The notes beneath the pieces were generated by a model. It had not been told where the DNA came from. It was given only the letters and a program-made list of their open reading frames with translations, and ran no database searches. A stretch of DNA of 64,000 bases from Hygrophila difformis (lineage: Eukaryota > Streptophyta > Magnoliopsida > Lamiales > Acanthaceae): contig JAOANR010000004.1 in NCBI GenBank assembly GCA_030278955.1, positions 13,380,428 to 13,444,427 on the forward strand, read 5' to 3'. The translations under genes and the position numbers were made by a program. Of the stretch, positions 42,788 to 52,803 are shown piece by piece. Numbering within the stretch: the first letter of the stretch is position 1; the number at the start of each line of letters is the position of its first letter.

Positions 42788-45700
42788 TGTAACACCCCGG
42801 TTTTGGTAACCCAGGCCGGGATGTCACCGCCACACCTCCCTAGCAAGACACGGTTTCTCCGAGCTCACTAAAGAGATGCAAGGCTATGATTTTTCAGAAT
42901 TTAAAATATTCAAGTAGCCCATTCATAGATAATTTAAAAATACTACATCAGAGTTGCAGCGAGAATATATATAAAGTACGCAGCGGAAGTAAAGTGTATG
43001 CAGCGGAATTTGAAATATAGGGCCGACATGGCCAAACCACGGGTTAAACAGACCCGTTCATGCAAGTCACGTAAAATAAATAATTAAGTACCCAAAATGA
43101 TCCCCCAATGAGTGATCATGCTCCGTACTCTGTAACAGAAAAAAAATGAACAACGGTTTTTATCAGTATTATAAAATACTGAGTAAGTCAATCCTTACAT
43201 AGCAATAAAGGGGTTAGATTTTTAGTGATTAAGATAAAACTTTTTACCATGCATAAAAACATTTTATTTTTAAAAAAATGCGAATATAATTGCATACTTT
43301 AAAGACACATTTAATTTCATAATTTAAAACTTAAGCATGGGCAATTATTTAAGACATGATTTAAAAACATGAAAAATGCCGTAAGTAAGTAAATAAAAAT
43401 TTGAGCCTTTTAAAAATTCTCCCCGATACGTCACCATCTCAACAATATTTGATTTAGCCGGCAATCCGGCGGCCGCAGCCAATTTCATAAAATCTGAGCT
43501 TTTTAATATAGATTTCCCGTTACGCCATCATCTCAACAATATATCATTTAGCCGGTGATCCGGCGGCCGCAGCCAGTATCAATAGTATCAGTTAGCCGGT
43601 GATCCGGCGGCCGCAGCCAATATCAATAGTAACAGTTAGCCGGTGATCCGGCGGCCTCAGCCAATCTCATAAGTATCATGTCAAGTTAGCCGGTGATCCG
43701 GCGGCCGCAGCCGATACGCCATACCCAGTACCACTCCGTCGAGCCTCGAGTAACCCATACGGATACACTCGAGAGGGTAGGCCGTTGGTCTCTTGTGACC
43801 AAATACGCCATATCCAGTACCGCTCCGTCGAGCCTCGAGTAACCCATACGGATACACTCGAGAGGATAGGCCCAAAATAATAAGATGCCGTTTTGGCGAT
43901 TTTTCGCGCGTAATACTCATTGCCGTTTTGGCACAAAATGAACAATTAGGAGGGCACCCTGCAGAGCACTCACCCCCTGATTTTATGTAACCGATATTGT
44001 TTCAACTTTAGTGTAACGGGATTTTCAAAAATATAGCTTTATCGTATCACAAGATTTCGATCGTTGTTTAGAAAATTTCAAAATTTCACAAGTTAAAACC
44101 GATCGATGTCACAGTTTACGCCTTTTCAGTTTAAAAATCCATTTCTTAGGCGATTGATCTGAAATTTTCACAGTAGCTCAAAAACATCCCAATGAACAAC
44201 TTTCATGTTTTGAGTTTTTCGGAAAAATGATAGGAAGCATGTCAAAAGTCAAGTTTTCTACAGAAACAAAAAGCTGTCAGGATTCAGGTTTGACATCTGT
44301 CAAAGATTTGACTTTTTAACATATCAAATGAACTCCAAAAATTCTGAAAATTTACAGGCACTTAAAAGACACCAAAATAAACAAGTTTTATTAGAGGCAA
44401 ATTATGCAAATTCATCACGGATTAAGTCAGATTAATCTACTAAGTTCGGTCTTAAAATCTGTCTCAGTTTTCGAAAGGTTCATGCACCACAGAATATGTT
44501 CGACGCGGTTTGGGATAGCAAATCTTAATGAAAGTGCATGAAATTTTACAGAGGTATTCAAGACTCATAGATCTACAACTTTTGTTTAGATCATGAAGAT
44601 TGGTTCGGACTAGAAATGATAGAAATAAGCTCATCAAGTTCGGTTATGAAATCTGTCAACTTTTGAAAATTCTTAAAAACGCAGAATATGTCCGACTTGA
44701 TTTGGGGTATCAAAACTTGATGAAAATTTCTTAAATTTTTACACAATATAGCTTAAGATCTTAGGATCAAAATCTTAGTTTTGAGTTTTCAGGTTTGAAC
44801 GCTCGAAGTAACAGTTTTGGTCGGATTTCAGAAAATACGTAGATTGGGGTTTTTAGGTTTGATTTCAACGTTTCGTTTAAGATCCAATGTTTCGGATGTC
44901 TTTAAACCACCCATATTGATATGTAAGTTATTAACTTACAGTGGGTGAGTTCTTGAACGTTCTAGAGTTGATCGATTTGTCCAAAATCGCCACGAACGGA
45001 TCTACGCAACACGTTCTTCTTCTCCTTTGGCTACGAACGTGTTTTGCAAGTAAAGATCCGTAAGTTAGAAGGTTGATTATGATCTTAAAGCAATAAGGAA
45101 ACTTGATTTACACCTTACCAACAATCCAATGCCTGCAATCCTTGATCTACCACTACCTTGGTTGGATTTGATTGCCGGAAAGTTGCCGGAAGTTTGCCGG
45201 AAGGGTGTTTGGCTTAGGGAGAGTTTTGGGAGAGTTGGGAGAGTTTGTGGGATGAATAATTGGTGAGTATGGCTGACAATGGGGTGTTAGGGACCTCTAA
45301 CATCGTCCAAAAGATGCCTCCCCCGTGATCAAGCAAGATTCCCGCGTTGGGGTCAAGGAATATGGCAAGAAAGTCGCCAAAACGCGACAAGGGCTGCTGT
45401 CAGGACTCCCACGCGGGGTTGGCGCGGGAATCGGCCAAAAGTCGCGCCGGGTGCGCGCCACCCAAACGCGACAAACGCAGCTGCTGCAATGGCGCGGGGT
45501 TGGCGCGCTAAAGGGGAGATTCCCGCGCGGCCAGCGCGCCAAGTGCGCCTGGACTTCGGTCCGGGCGGGGTCGTGCGATCCGTCGGGCTTTTTCTCCTCT
45601 CTTTCGGACTTCTATCCTCCTACGTTTACGGGCTTGATTTTTCGGGTCATTCTCGGGTCATAAATTCTTATCTTAAGTTTATCTCGACTCAAATGAGTTT

Positions 45701-46201
45701 CATGTTTGAGATTTTAAGTCCGTCGGTATCGGGTTCGTCGTCTTCCAATTTATCGTCTTTTGATTCCCGTGCAATAACTTGTATCATTGAATTTCTTCAG
45801 ACTTCACGGGTTCTTGGAATTAAAATTCTTTTCCTTCATGAACTTAATTCCAAATTATTTTGACTTAATTCATGGAATGTCTTCGGGCTTCCTTTCCCTC
45901 TTTTATTCCATTTTGAATTTAAATCTATCGGCGTTTCATCTTCGAGCAATAATTTACTGTGATAAATTATTTTCTTCTTCTCGGGAATATTTCGGCATCT
46001 TCGTTAGGGTCCTTTTGTTCACTTTATTATTTTGCGATATTGTGCTATTGAATTATGGTACGATTGTTGATTGTTTGTTGTTTGGTTATTGTTTGACTGA
46101 ACCCAGAATTGAAATTTCCAAGTTGCCTACGTACCCTGTGAAGGGATCAAGTCATTACGTAGTTCAAAACAATTTGAATTTGTTTTTCCTCGGGTGTTAC
46201 A
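42788..46201 (-). repeat. 5' LTR of the complete Gypsy element
   Basis: Same length as the 3' LTR. The differences I noticed are at 42888 (A versus G), about 43190 (C versus T), two near 44732-44737, and one near 44810 (C versus G). It should hold the element's promoter on the minus strand; I could not place the TATA box with confidence. Confidence 0.95.
43448..43875. repeat. Tandem arrays in the 5' LTR
   Basis: Counterparts, 8803 bp away, of the GGTGATCCGGCGGCC array and the two-copy CTCGAG-bearing repeat of the 3' LTR, with unit number unchanged. Confidence 0.9.
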
Positions 46202-48482
46202 AAATCACCTCCCCCTCCTCATTCCTTATGACTCCTCCAATACCAGCCGGCCCGGGATTTCCTATCGAGGATCCGTCTGTGTTAACCTTCCACCACCCCT
46301 TCTCCGGGCGTTCCCAAACTAATCCCTGACGGGGAGTCTTGAGTCTACCCCCTGTTACAGACAAGCTTGCTGGAAAATTGTTATCACAGCATATTATACT
46401 CTTATCCACATTAGAAACCCCCGCCTTCCACCAAGTCCCGACCCTCCATTTTATCTCCTCCCCGACCACCCTGTAATTAAAAACCGCCCCCTGGAACACT
46501 ACTTTGTTTCTCCAACTCCAAATAGACCAGATAATTGCCATGCATGTTAGTAACCATACTGCCCCTCTACCTTTTTTAGGATCAAACCCCAGCCACCAAT
46601 CCAACAACGTTTTAGCATTCCCTGGTATTGCCCAATCAACCCCAAACCATGCTACCCCATTATACCATATAGGGCTAATCAACTCACATCTACAGAATAA
46701 ATGTTCCAACGTTTCTACCTCTTTCCCACATAAAGGACAAGAAGAATCTGTTACCTGCCCACAGCTCCTGGATGCAAGAAAACCTCGGACTGCTATTGCA
46801 CCATGCATCACCTTCCATGTCAATAGCTTAACCTTCATTGGGCATTTGATTTTCCAAAGACCTCTCCAAAATTTTCCATACTCTTCCTCATCACCAACGG
46901 CAGTCCTCCTCCAGCACTTATTAGTTTTAAAAGCTCCAGTACCATCCCCACTCCATCTAACGCGGTCTTCCATTTGCCGGCAAAGTGGCTTGTCACTAAT
47001 CACCTCCAACATCTCATTCCACATCCCAACCTCCCAATCGAATAATTGCCTCCTAAGCTGCACATTCCATACCCAAGTAAAACCATCCCAATACCCAAAT
47101 TCGGCAATCTTCCCACCCTTATTTGTTGCTAAAGTAAACAGCCGAGGGAATATTTCCTTGAGAGGCCTTCCCCCACAACACCATATGTCCGACCAGAATT
47201 TAGTTTTCTCTCCATTCCCAACTTGAATAAAAAATCTGTTACCCATATCTCCAAGACTCTGACTGTCCCAGACCTTGCATATGTTCCCCCACACGGATCG
47301 CCCAGGCCTAGACATTGGAATCAGTGTAGCTTCATTTCCATAATACTTAGCTCGAATTACCTCATTCCATAGCGCTTGTTCGCTCCCAAATCTCCATCTC
47401 CACTTTAACAAAAGGGCCTCGTTTAGTCTGTTTATATTCCAAATATGAAGTCCCCCGTCCTCCTTATGATAGCATATTTTGTCCCAACACACCGTGTGAA
47501 GCCTCCTATCGCTACCCCACTCACCCCAAAAGAATCGTCTCTTCAACTTTTCTAGTTGCTCCGCCACCATCTTAGGCACCTTAAAAATAGACAGAAAATA
47601 TACCGGCAAGCTATGCAAAACAGATTTAATTAGGCACAACCTCCCTGCTTGGGAGAGCATTCTTCCCTTCCACCCGGCCAATCTCTTTTCTACCTTCTCA
47701 ATCACAGGTTGCCAGATTTCCTTGCTATTAATTCTACCTCCGATCGGAATTCCCAGATATTTCATAGGCCAATGACCAACCCCACACCCCAGTAGCGCTG
47801 CAGCCTCCCTTGTATAATCATCTTCACAATTGATCCCGAGCACACAGCTCTTACTAAAATTAATCCTCAGGCCGGTTGTCAACGTGAGGCATGTAAGAAT
47901 CCTCTTAATTGTAATTATCTGGTCCAGACTTCCTTCACAAAACAAGACTGTATCGTCGGCGTATTGTAGGTGGGAAACTGATCGCCCTTCACCCCCGACC
48001 TTCAGACCCGACAAGATCCCCAGCTCTTCCGCATTTCCCACCAGCTTATTCAACATCTCCGCTACAAGGACAAACAAGTAGGGGGAGATCGGGTCTCCCT
48101 GTCTCAGCCCTCTCTGGAGATCAAAAAACTTTGTAGGTGTGCCATTAATCAAGACCGCTGCACTGGCTGTCGACACACATTCCCTTACCCATTTAATCCA
48201 TTTTTCGCCAAACCCCATCGCTTGTAATATGCGGAACAAGGCTTCCCACGAGATGCTATCATATGCTTTCGCAAAATCGATCTTTATCACAGAACCCTTC
48301 CTCCCTGAGACTTGGGTTGAATGAATAACCTCCGCCGCTACAAGCACCCCATCTAATATCTGTCTACCTTGCACAAAGGCCATTTGTGACACACCCACCA
48401 ACTTATCCACGACCCCCTTTATTCTTCGAGCCAACACCTTAGAAACAATTTTGTGAACACTCCCAATTTTGTGAACACTCCC
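46202..48482 (-). pseudogene. LINE B ORF2, reverse transcriptase to start of RNase H
   Basis: Open on the minus strand from within the RT domain: KIDFAKAYDSISW (first catalytic Asp), RQGDPISPYLFVLVAEM, YADDTVLFC (YADD), the zinc-binding region with CPLCGKEVETLEHLFCRC, and the first RNase H motif WWKVNTDGSSIGNPG. It runs without a stop to the Gypsy border, where the apparent end at 46197 is inside the LTR. Discounting the Gypsy element and one AAATC copy, the frame continues at 33979. The RT catalytic motifs are intact, but the protein lacks the endonuclease. Confidence 0.9.
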
Positions 48483-49650
48483 ACTTGTTCAAACCTTGCG
48501 GGTTCGATTCCCCAAGGCGTCTGTGTCCCTACGGGTTCGATTCCCCAGGATGTCTGTGTCAAACCTTGCGGGTTCGATTCCCCAGGGTGTGTTTGAGTTC
48601 TTGCGGGTTCGATTCCCCAAGGCGTCTGTGTCCCTGCGGGTTCGATTCCCCAGGATGTCTGTGTCAAACCTTGCGGGTTCGATTCCCCAGGGTGTGTTTG
48701 AGTTCTTGCGGGTTCGATTCCCCAAGGGCGATTGTATGTTCTCCTGCGGGTTCGATTCCCCAGGATGTCCGTGTCAAACCTTGCGGGTTCGATTCCCCAG
48801 GGTGTGTTTGAGTTCTTGCGGGTTCGATTCCCCAAGGGCGATTGTATGTTCTCCTGCGGGTTCGATTCCCCAGGATGTCCGTGTCAAACCTTGCGGGTTC
48901 GATTCCCCAGGGTGTGTCTTTCTGCGGGTTCGATTCCCCAGAATATGTGTTGATTCCTACGGGTTCGATTCCCTAGGATGTATGTGAGTTCTTGCGGGTT
49001 CGATTCCCCAAGGGCGATTGTCTGTTTTCTTGCGGGTTCGATTCCCCGAGAATAAATTATACTAGATTATATCGAATAAAAGAGGAAGAGTGAAATCCTG
49101 AAATACTTGAGCATTTTTCTTATTTAAATTATGCCTTTAAATTATGTCTTGCGATTATTTTATCATGTTGTAGAACAAATTACACTATGCACATGTTTCC
49201 TTTAAATTTAAATAATGGCTTTGAAACCCCTTAATCATGTTTGTGTTAACTTACTCAGCACGTAGGGCTGACCAAACCATTTTTATTTCTTTTTCTTCCA
49301 GAGTTGAGAATTATGCATCGTCATATGCATACACGGGAAGCTTGGGATGATATATTATATTTGAATTTTTGTATTAGACTAGATCTTGCATGAACGGGCC
49401 TGTCTAACCCGTGATTAGGCCATGTTGGCCCTATATTTAAATTCCGCTGCGATACATATATGTAAATATTATTTTTCCGCTGCAACTTTGATGTACTATT
49501 TTAAAATTGTATAAATGGGCTGTTTAAATGTTTTAAATTCTGAAAAACCATAGCCTTGCATCTCTTTAGCAGGCTCGGGGAAACCGTGTCTTGCTAGGGA
49601 GGTGCGGCGGTGACATCCCAACCTGGGTGACCAAAAACCGGGGTGTTACA
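48483..49650 (+). mobile_element. Solo Gypsy LTR, 3' portion
   Basis: From about 49230 to 49650 it matches the reverse complement of the first 350 bp of the Gypsy LTR at 33985 (GCATGAACGGGCCTGTCTAA, CCATAGCCTTGCATCTCTTT, and the end CCGGGGTGTTACA). The flanks ATCAT (31626-31630) and ATCCT (49651-49655) are a 4-of-5 target duplication of the whole LTR 31631-49650. It includes a B-box-motif array at 48496-49050. About 200 bp expected next to LINE B seem to be missing. Confidence 0.83.
48496..49050 (+). repeat. 16-copy minisatellite with a tRNA B-box motif
   Basis: Sixteen units of about 30-40 bp share TGCGGGTTCGATTCCCCA, separated by variable spacers such as AGGATGTCTGTGTCAAACCT, AGGGTGTGTTTGAGTTC and AGGGCGATTGTATGTTCTCC. 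The spacers recur in fixed order, so there is a higher-order unit of three to four repeats. GGTTCGATTCC is identical to the Pol III B-box/T-arm consensus. No matching A boxes or tRNA bodies are present. It is open in several frames on both strands only because of its periodicity. Confidence 0.93.
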
Positions 49651-49950
49651 ATCCTCCCAAGGCTTGTGGAGACGTTCAAGGATTTCTGGCGCCTGGGACA
49701 GTCGGGGGCGAAGTCTGTCACCCTCAATGAGGTCTAGCTTGACCATTCCTTCAGAGATTTGTGTTGCCACCAAGGGAGCTGGATGAGCAGATTTGCCTTC
49801 CAGGAACATATCACGAAATGAAGGTTTAACTTTCACTTTCGGGTCAGAGAAGGTGAGAGGGAAAGGTGGGTTGAAGGATGGGAAAACCCCAGGCGAGGAA
49901 CCGCCGGAGATGCCATCGGGTGGGAGAGCGTCGGAGAGAGGAGAGCTCAT
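49651..49950 (-). pseudogene. LINE A ORF1, N-terminal 100 codons
   Basis: Starts with ATG at 49950, 60 nt from the LINE 5' end, and runs to KPWED at the solo-LTR border. It includes the DUF4283-type lead-in SFRDMFLEGKSAHPAP. It continues at 31625 in the same frame. Apparent codons beyond 49651 belong to the LTR. Confidence 0.86.
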
Positions 49951-50028
49951 GTCTCAAAAGTTCTGTACATACTTCCTTCGAATTAACTGGATGTACTTGA
50001 TATTCTTTAATTTCTATTTTGTCAATTT

Positions 50029-50516
50029 AGTAATAAACTTTGTTTTGTCCCATTTAGTTCTTTACCTTTAACCTTAACAACGAAATCAATCACTTTTATT
50101 AAATTGGCCTATAACCTTTCAAATTATTTCATTTAAGCCTCAAAGCTTAAATTTTTATTCTTATTAGTCTATTTATCAAATAAGTGCCCAATATGTTTCC
50201 GTAAATAAAACTTTGGGCTGACACTAGTCAAATTAATTCATTTTCTCTTTTTTGGTACCTTAAATTAAAATTGAATACTTGAATTGTCGTGAGTGCACTG
50301 CATAAAAAACAGTGTGCATATTTTAAGCTTTCACTTGATTATCTGCTGAAGGATTTAGCTAGTATGGAGTATATGATATATACTTCCGTTTTTAATAACT
50401 GACAAATTTTATTCTTTAATTATTTTAAAATAAGTGTCGAAAGAGAAATGATAATGTATAAAGTGTTTGTTATATTCAAAAGGAAATTTGAGAATAATAA
50501 CAAACACTTTATAAGT
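50029..50516. other. AT-rich sequence right of LINE A
   Basis: Follows the right target duplication of LINE A. It contains a lone Stowaway-like end near 50383 (ACTTCCGTTTTTAATAAC) without a partner. No gene seen. Confidence 0.45.
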
Positions 50517-50605
50517 GGTCAAGTCCCTCCCCTTTATTCTCCTTTGTAATTTGTGTGGTTTGGACTCTCACACACGTTTGCTGACACATGAGTGTCACCA
50601 TTTAC
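50517..50605 (+). mobile_element. SINE fragment
   Basis: GTGGTCAAGTCCCTCCCC followed by CTCCTTTGTAATTTGTGTGG and TTTGGACTCTCACACA, matching the SINE body at 19746, but the B box and tail are missing. Confidence 0.7.
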
Positions 50606-50658
50606 TTTAACTTACTACTGTAACTTTTAAATTTATAGTAGGCATAAAATGTTAAATA

Positions 50659-50915
50659 CTTCCTCTGTCTTTAAATATTTGCTACGAACACATCAACCAC
50701 GCCATTCAATGCACATTTTAAACTATTAATAACTCAAGTTCGGTACACGTAAAAATTCTAAAAGTTCGATATTTAAAAACTACATGACGAGACGAATCTA
50801 ACAAGATCTCACTTGATTATATTTTAACTTGTATAATTATGAGAAAAATTGAAATAACAATCCGACGAATAGTGCTGAAATTTGGTTTGGAGCAACAAAT
50901 TGAAAACGGAGGAAG
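50659..50915. mobile_element. Stowaway-like MITE
   Basis: TA-flanked, with ends CTTCCTCTGTCTTTAAAT and TGAAAACGGAGGAAG and the main family interior with GACGAGACGAATCTAACAAG. Confidence 0.9.
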
Positions 50916-50940
50916 TAATACTTAGAATAATGTGATTGTT

Positions 50941-50942
<2 letters not shown>

Positions 50943-50990
<48 letters not shown>
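50943..50990. repeat. (AAT)n microsatellite
   Basis: Sixteen copies of the trinucleotide AAT/TAA. Confidence 0.95.
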
Positions 50991-50991
50991 G

Positions 50992-51443
50992 ATGTATGAG
51001 GTTTGGTGTTTAATTTTATTTACAAAGCATGTTGGGCACTTATTTGAAAAATATACCAATAAGAATAAAATTTAAGGTTTTGGGGCTAAAATAAAATAAT
51101 TTAAAAAGTTATAGGCTAATTTAATATAAAAATGATTGATTTAGTTGTCAAGGCTAAAAGTTGAAGACTAAATAGGGTAGAACAAAAGTTGCTATATTTA
51201 ATAGTAGTATAAAGTTGAAGACTGAATTGACAAAAGAGAAAAGAAAAAAGACTAAATGGGGTTTTATTCCTAGTAAAATCTCCACTTTAATTAAGTGAAA
51301 CTTGCTATTTATTTTATTTTTTGTTATTTTAATATTTATTTATTTATTTTGAAAATTACCATTCCAGCAGGCTAAAAAATAAATAAAAAATAAGAGGAAA
51401 GAAAGGACAGGAAAATACATAATCACACCATCGCTGAGCACGC
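50992..51443. other. AT-rich intergenic sequence, nothing recognised
   Basis: No gene or terminal repeat structure could be supported. Confidence 0.5.
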
Positions 51444-51451
51444 CTGCACAA

Positions 51452-52342
51452 TAGAGGTGTCTAGACGGGCTGGCGGGACGACACTGCCAAACCCACATCA
51501 ACCCACTATTTGACGAATTTAGACGGACTGGCCCACGGCGGGGGCGGGTTGGAATTACCTTAGGCCATCCCAACCCACCATCGGGTTGCGGGTCCAGGCG
51601 GGCTAGTCCTTGGTTTTTCTATTTAATTAATATAAAGTATTCTTTTTTTTTTATATATCCGAAATCAAATATATTATCTAATTTTAAAATTAATCATCTT
51701 TTTATAAAATCTAAAATGACTTATAGTTTAATTTTATAAAGTATTCTTTTTAACATGTCATATATAATAACCATTTAAATTATTTCAATTTAATTTAGTC
51801 AATATTAAGATAATTTTATAAATTTTAATAGTATTTACAAAAAAAAAAATATAAAAATATTAAATTAGATAATATGTCAATTATTATTATATGATTTCAA
51901 ATAAAAATATAAAAATATTATAGGACTTAGCCCAAGTGGTTAAGTCCATCAACTTTCAACGGAAGGTTCGAGGTTCGACTCCACACCCCCCATCCCCCCC
52001 TTTTATTCCACTTTGTAATGCTCCCACCACCCATTTCCTGGCCTGTATAGGCTGTTCAATAAAAAAAAAAAAAATTCAACTAACAAACTTCATTACAAAT
52101 ACATTATGTTATTTAGGCTTTTATAATAAACATTTTTTTTAAAAAAAAGAAAAACTAAATTTGGCTTAGCCTGCAAGTTGGCTTGCACCCGCCCCAGGCT
52201 AGCCCAAGCAATAGCAGGTTCAGGTGGGCTTGGCCCGTTTAGGCCCGCTCCCAGACATGCCTCTATTTGATCAACCTAACCCACTGTTTAGAAGAGGTGG
52301 AGCAGGCTGGCCCAACCGGGCCAACCCATTTTGATAGCTCTA
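51452..52342. mobile_element. hAT element, non-autonomous
   Basis: The left end is TAGAGGTGTCTAGACGGGC and the right end GATAGCTCTA, with an inner GACATGCCTCTA at 52255-52266. A perfect 8-bp duplication CTGCACAA flanks it (51444-51451 and 52343-52350). Subterminal parts are rich in GGGCTGGC/GCCCGC repeats. A SINE is inserted inside. The second end-like sequence at 52266 suggests a duplicated right terminus. Confidence 0.88.
51921..52072 (+). mobile_element. tRNA-derived SINE, full-length
   Basis: An A-box-like TAGCCCAAGTGGTTAAG (51926-51942), a B box GAGGTTCGACTCC (51970-51982), then CACTTTGTAATGC, CCCACCACCCATTTCCTGG and an A14 tail. Inserted within the hAT element. Confidence 0.87.
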
Positions 52343-52356
52343 CTGCACAATATTTA

Positions 52357-52776
52357 TGGGGCGTTTGGAATGACTTTTTTTGAGATGCTTTTGGCTTTTG
52401 CTTCTGCCAAAAGTACTTTTGATGAAAAAATAGTGTTTGTTTTGGCTTTTTAAAAAAATAAAAGCACCTCCAAAAGCTATAAAAGTGCTTCTTGAAGAAG
52501 CACCCCGAAAAGCAGAAGCCAAAAGCACTGAGTAATGTGTGCAGAGTCATAAATGCCCCTACTAATTTATTTAAATTACAACATAAATATATACTATCCT
52601 ATAGCATATCCTTTTTGGTAATTTACACATTTCAAAAGCACTTTTCACTTTTACACATCCAAACACACTTTTGAAAAAAAGCTGCTTTTCAAACATCATA
52701 TCCAAACACAAAAGTTACATGCTTGTGCTTTTGGCTTTCACTTATGCTTTTTTCAAAAGCCAATCCAAACGGGCCC
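52357..52776. mobile_element. Tourist-like MITE, same family as the cluster at 12087
   Basis: Left end TGGGGCGTTTGGAATGAC and right end CCAATCCAAACGGGCCC, with TTA at 52354-52356 and 52777-52779. The interior contains the AAAAGCAGAAGCC repeats and TTACCAAAAAGGATATGC (on the minus strand) shared with 12087-13475. Confidence 0.9.
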
Positions 52777-52803
52777 TTACTTAGGGTGGATATTCAATCT
52801 CAT

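Larger units (their letters stand above)
33985..46201 (-). mobile_element. Ty3/Gypsy chromovirus-type LTR retrotransposon, complete and young
   Basis: Two 3414-bp LTRs (33985-37398 and 42788-46201) enclose one gag-pol frame on the minus strand. The 5-bp duplication AAATC flanks the element (33980-33984 and 46202-46206). A primer-binding site TGGTATCAGAGCCC, complementary to initiator tRNA-Met, lies at 42784-42771, 3 nt from the 5' LTR. A polypurine tract lies at 37411-37399 next to the 3' LTR. I could see only about five mismatches between the LTRs. The chromodomain-like C-terminus and very long LTRs suggest the Tekay/Del lineage. All parts needed for movement appear to be present. Confidence 0.96.
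33364..48482 (-). mobile_element. LINE B, 5'-truncated L1-type LINE, split by a Gypsy element
   Basis: The poly(A) tail on the minus strand is the T run starting at 33364. ORF2 runs from about 48482 (inside the RT domain) to 46202 and then, beyond the Gypsy element, from 33979 to the stop at 33654. The endonuclease and ORF1 are missing, a usual 5' truncation. At its 5' edge an 18-bp unit GGGAGTGTTCACAAAATT is duplicated. I could not find a convincing target duplication. Confidence 0.85.
29888..50010 (-). mobile_element. LINE A (internally deleted L1-type LINE), host of an 18-kb nest
   Basis: An 18-bp direct repeat TTTCTATTTTGTCAATTT flanks it (29870-29887 and 50011-50028). On the minus strand the element starts at 50010 with a 60-nt leader, carries ORF1 from 49950, and ends in a poly(A) tail (T run near 29888-29896). 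Without the nested insertion (31631-49650) it is only about 2.1 kb. ORF1 is complete, but of ORF2 only the RNase H end remains (about 30275-29900), so it was a non-autonomous deletion derivative that probably moved with help from full LINEs. Confidence 0.88.

Noticed and set aside
48419..48987. Repetitive reading frames of 60-160 codons on both strands over the minisatellite
   Set aside because: They arise from the unit periodicity and lack of stops in the repeat. No start context, domain or neighbouring gene supports them.
48496..49050. Resemblance to a CRISPR array (repeat plus variable spacer)
   Set aside because: The spacers themselves recur in order, the repeats vary, the sequence lies in a plant LTR, and there are no cas genes.
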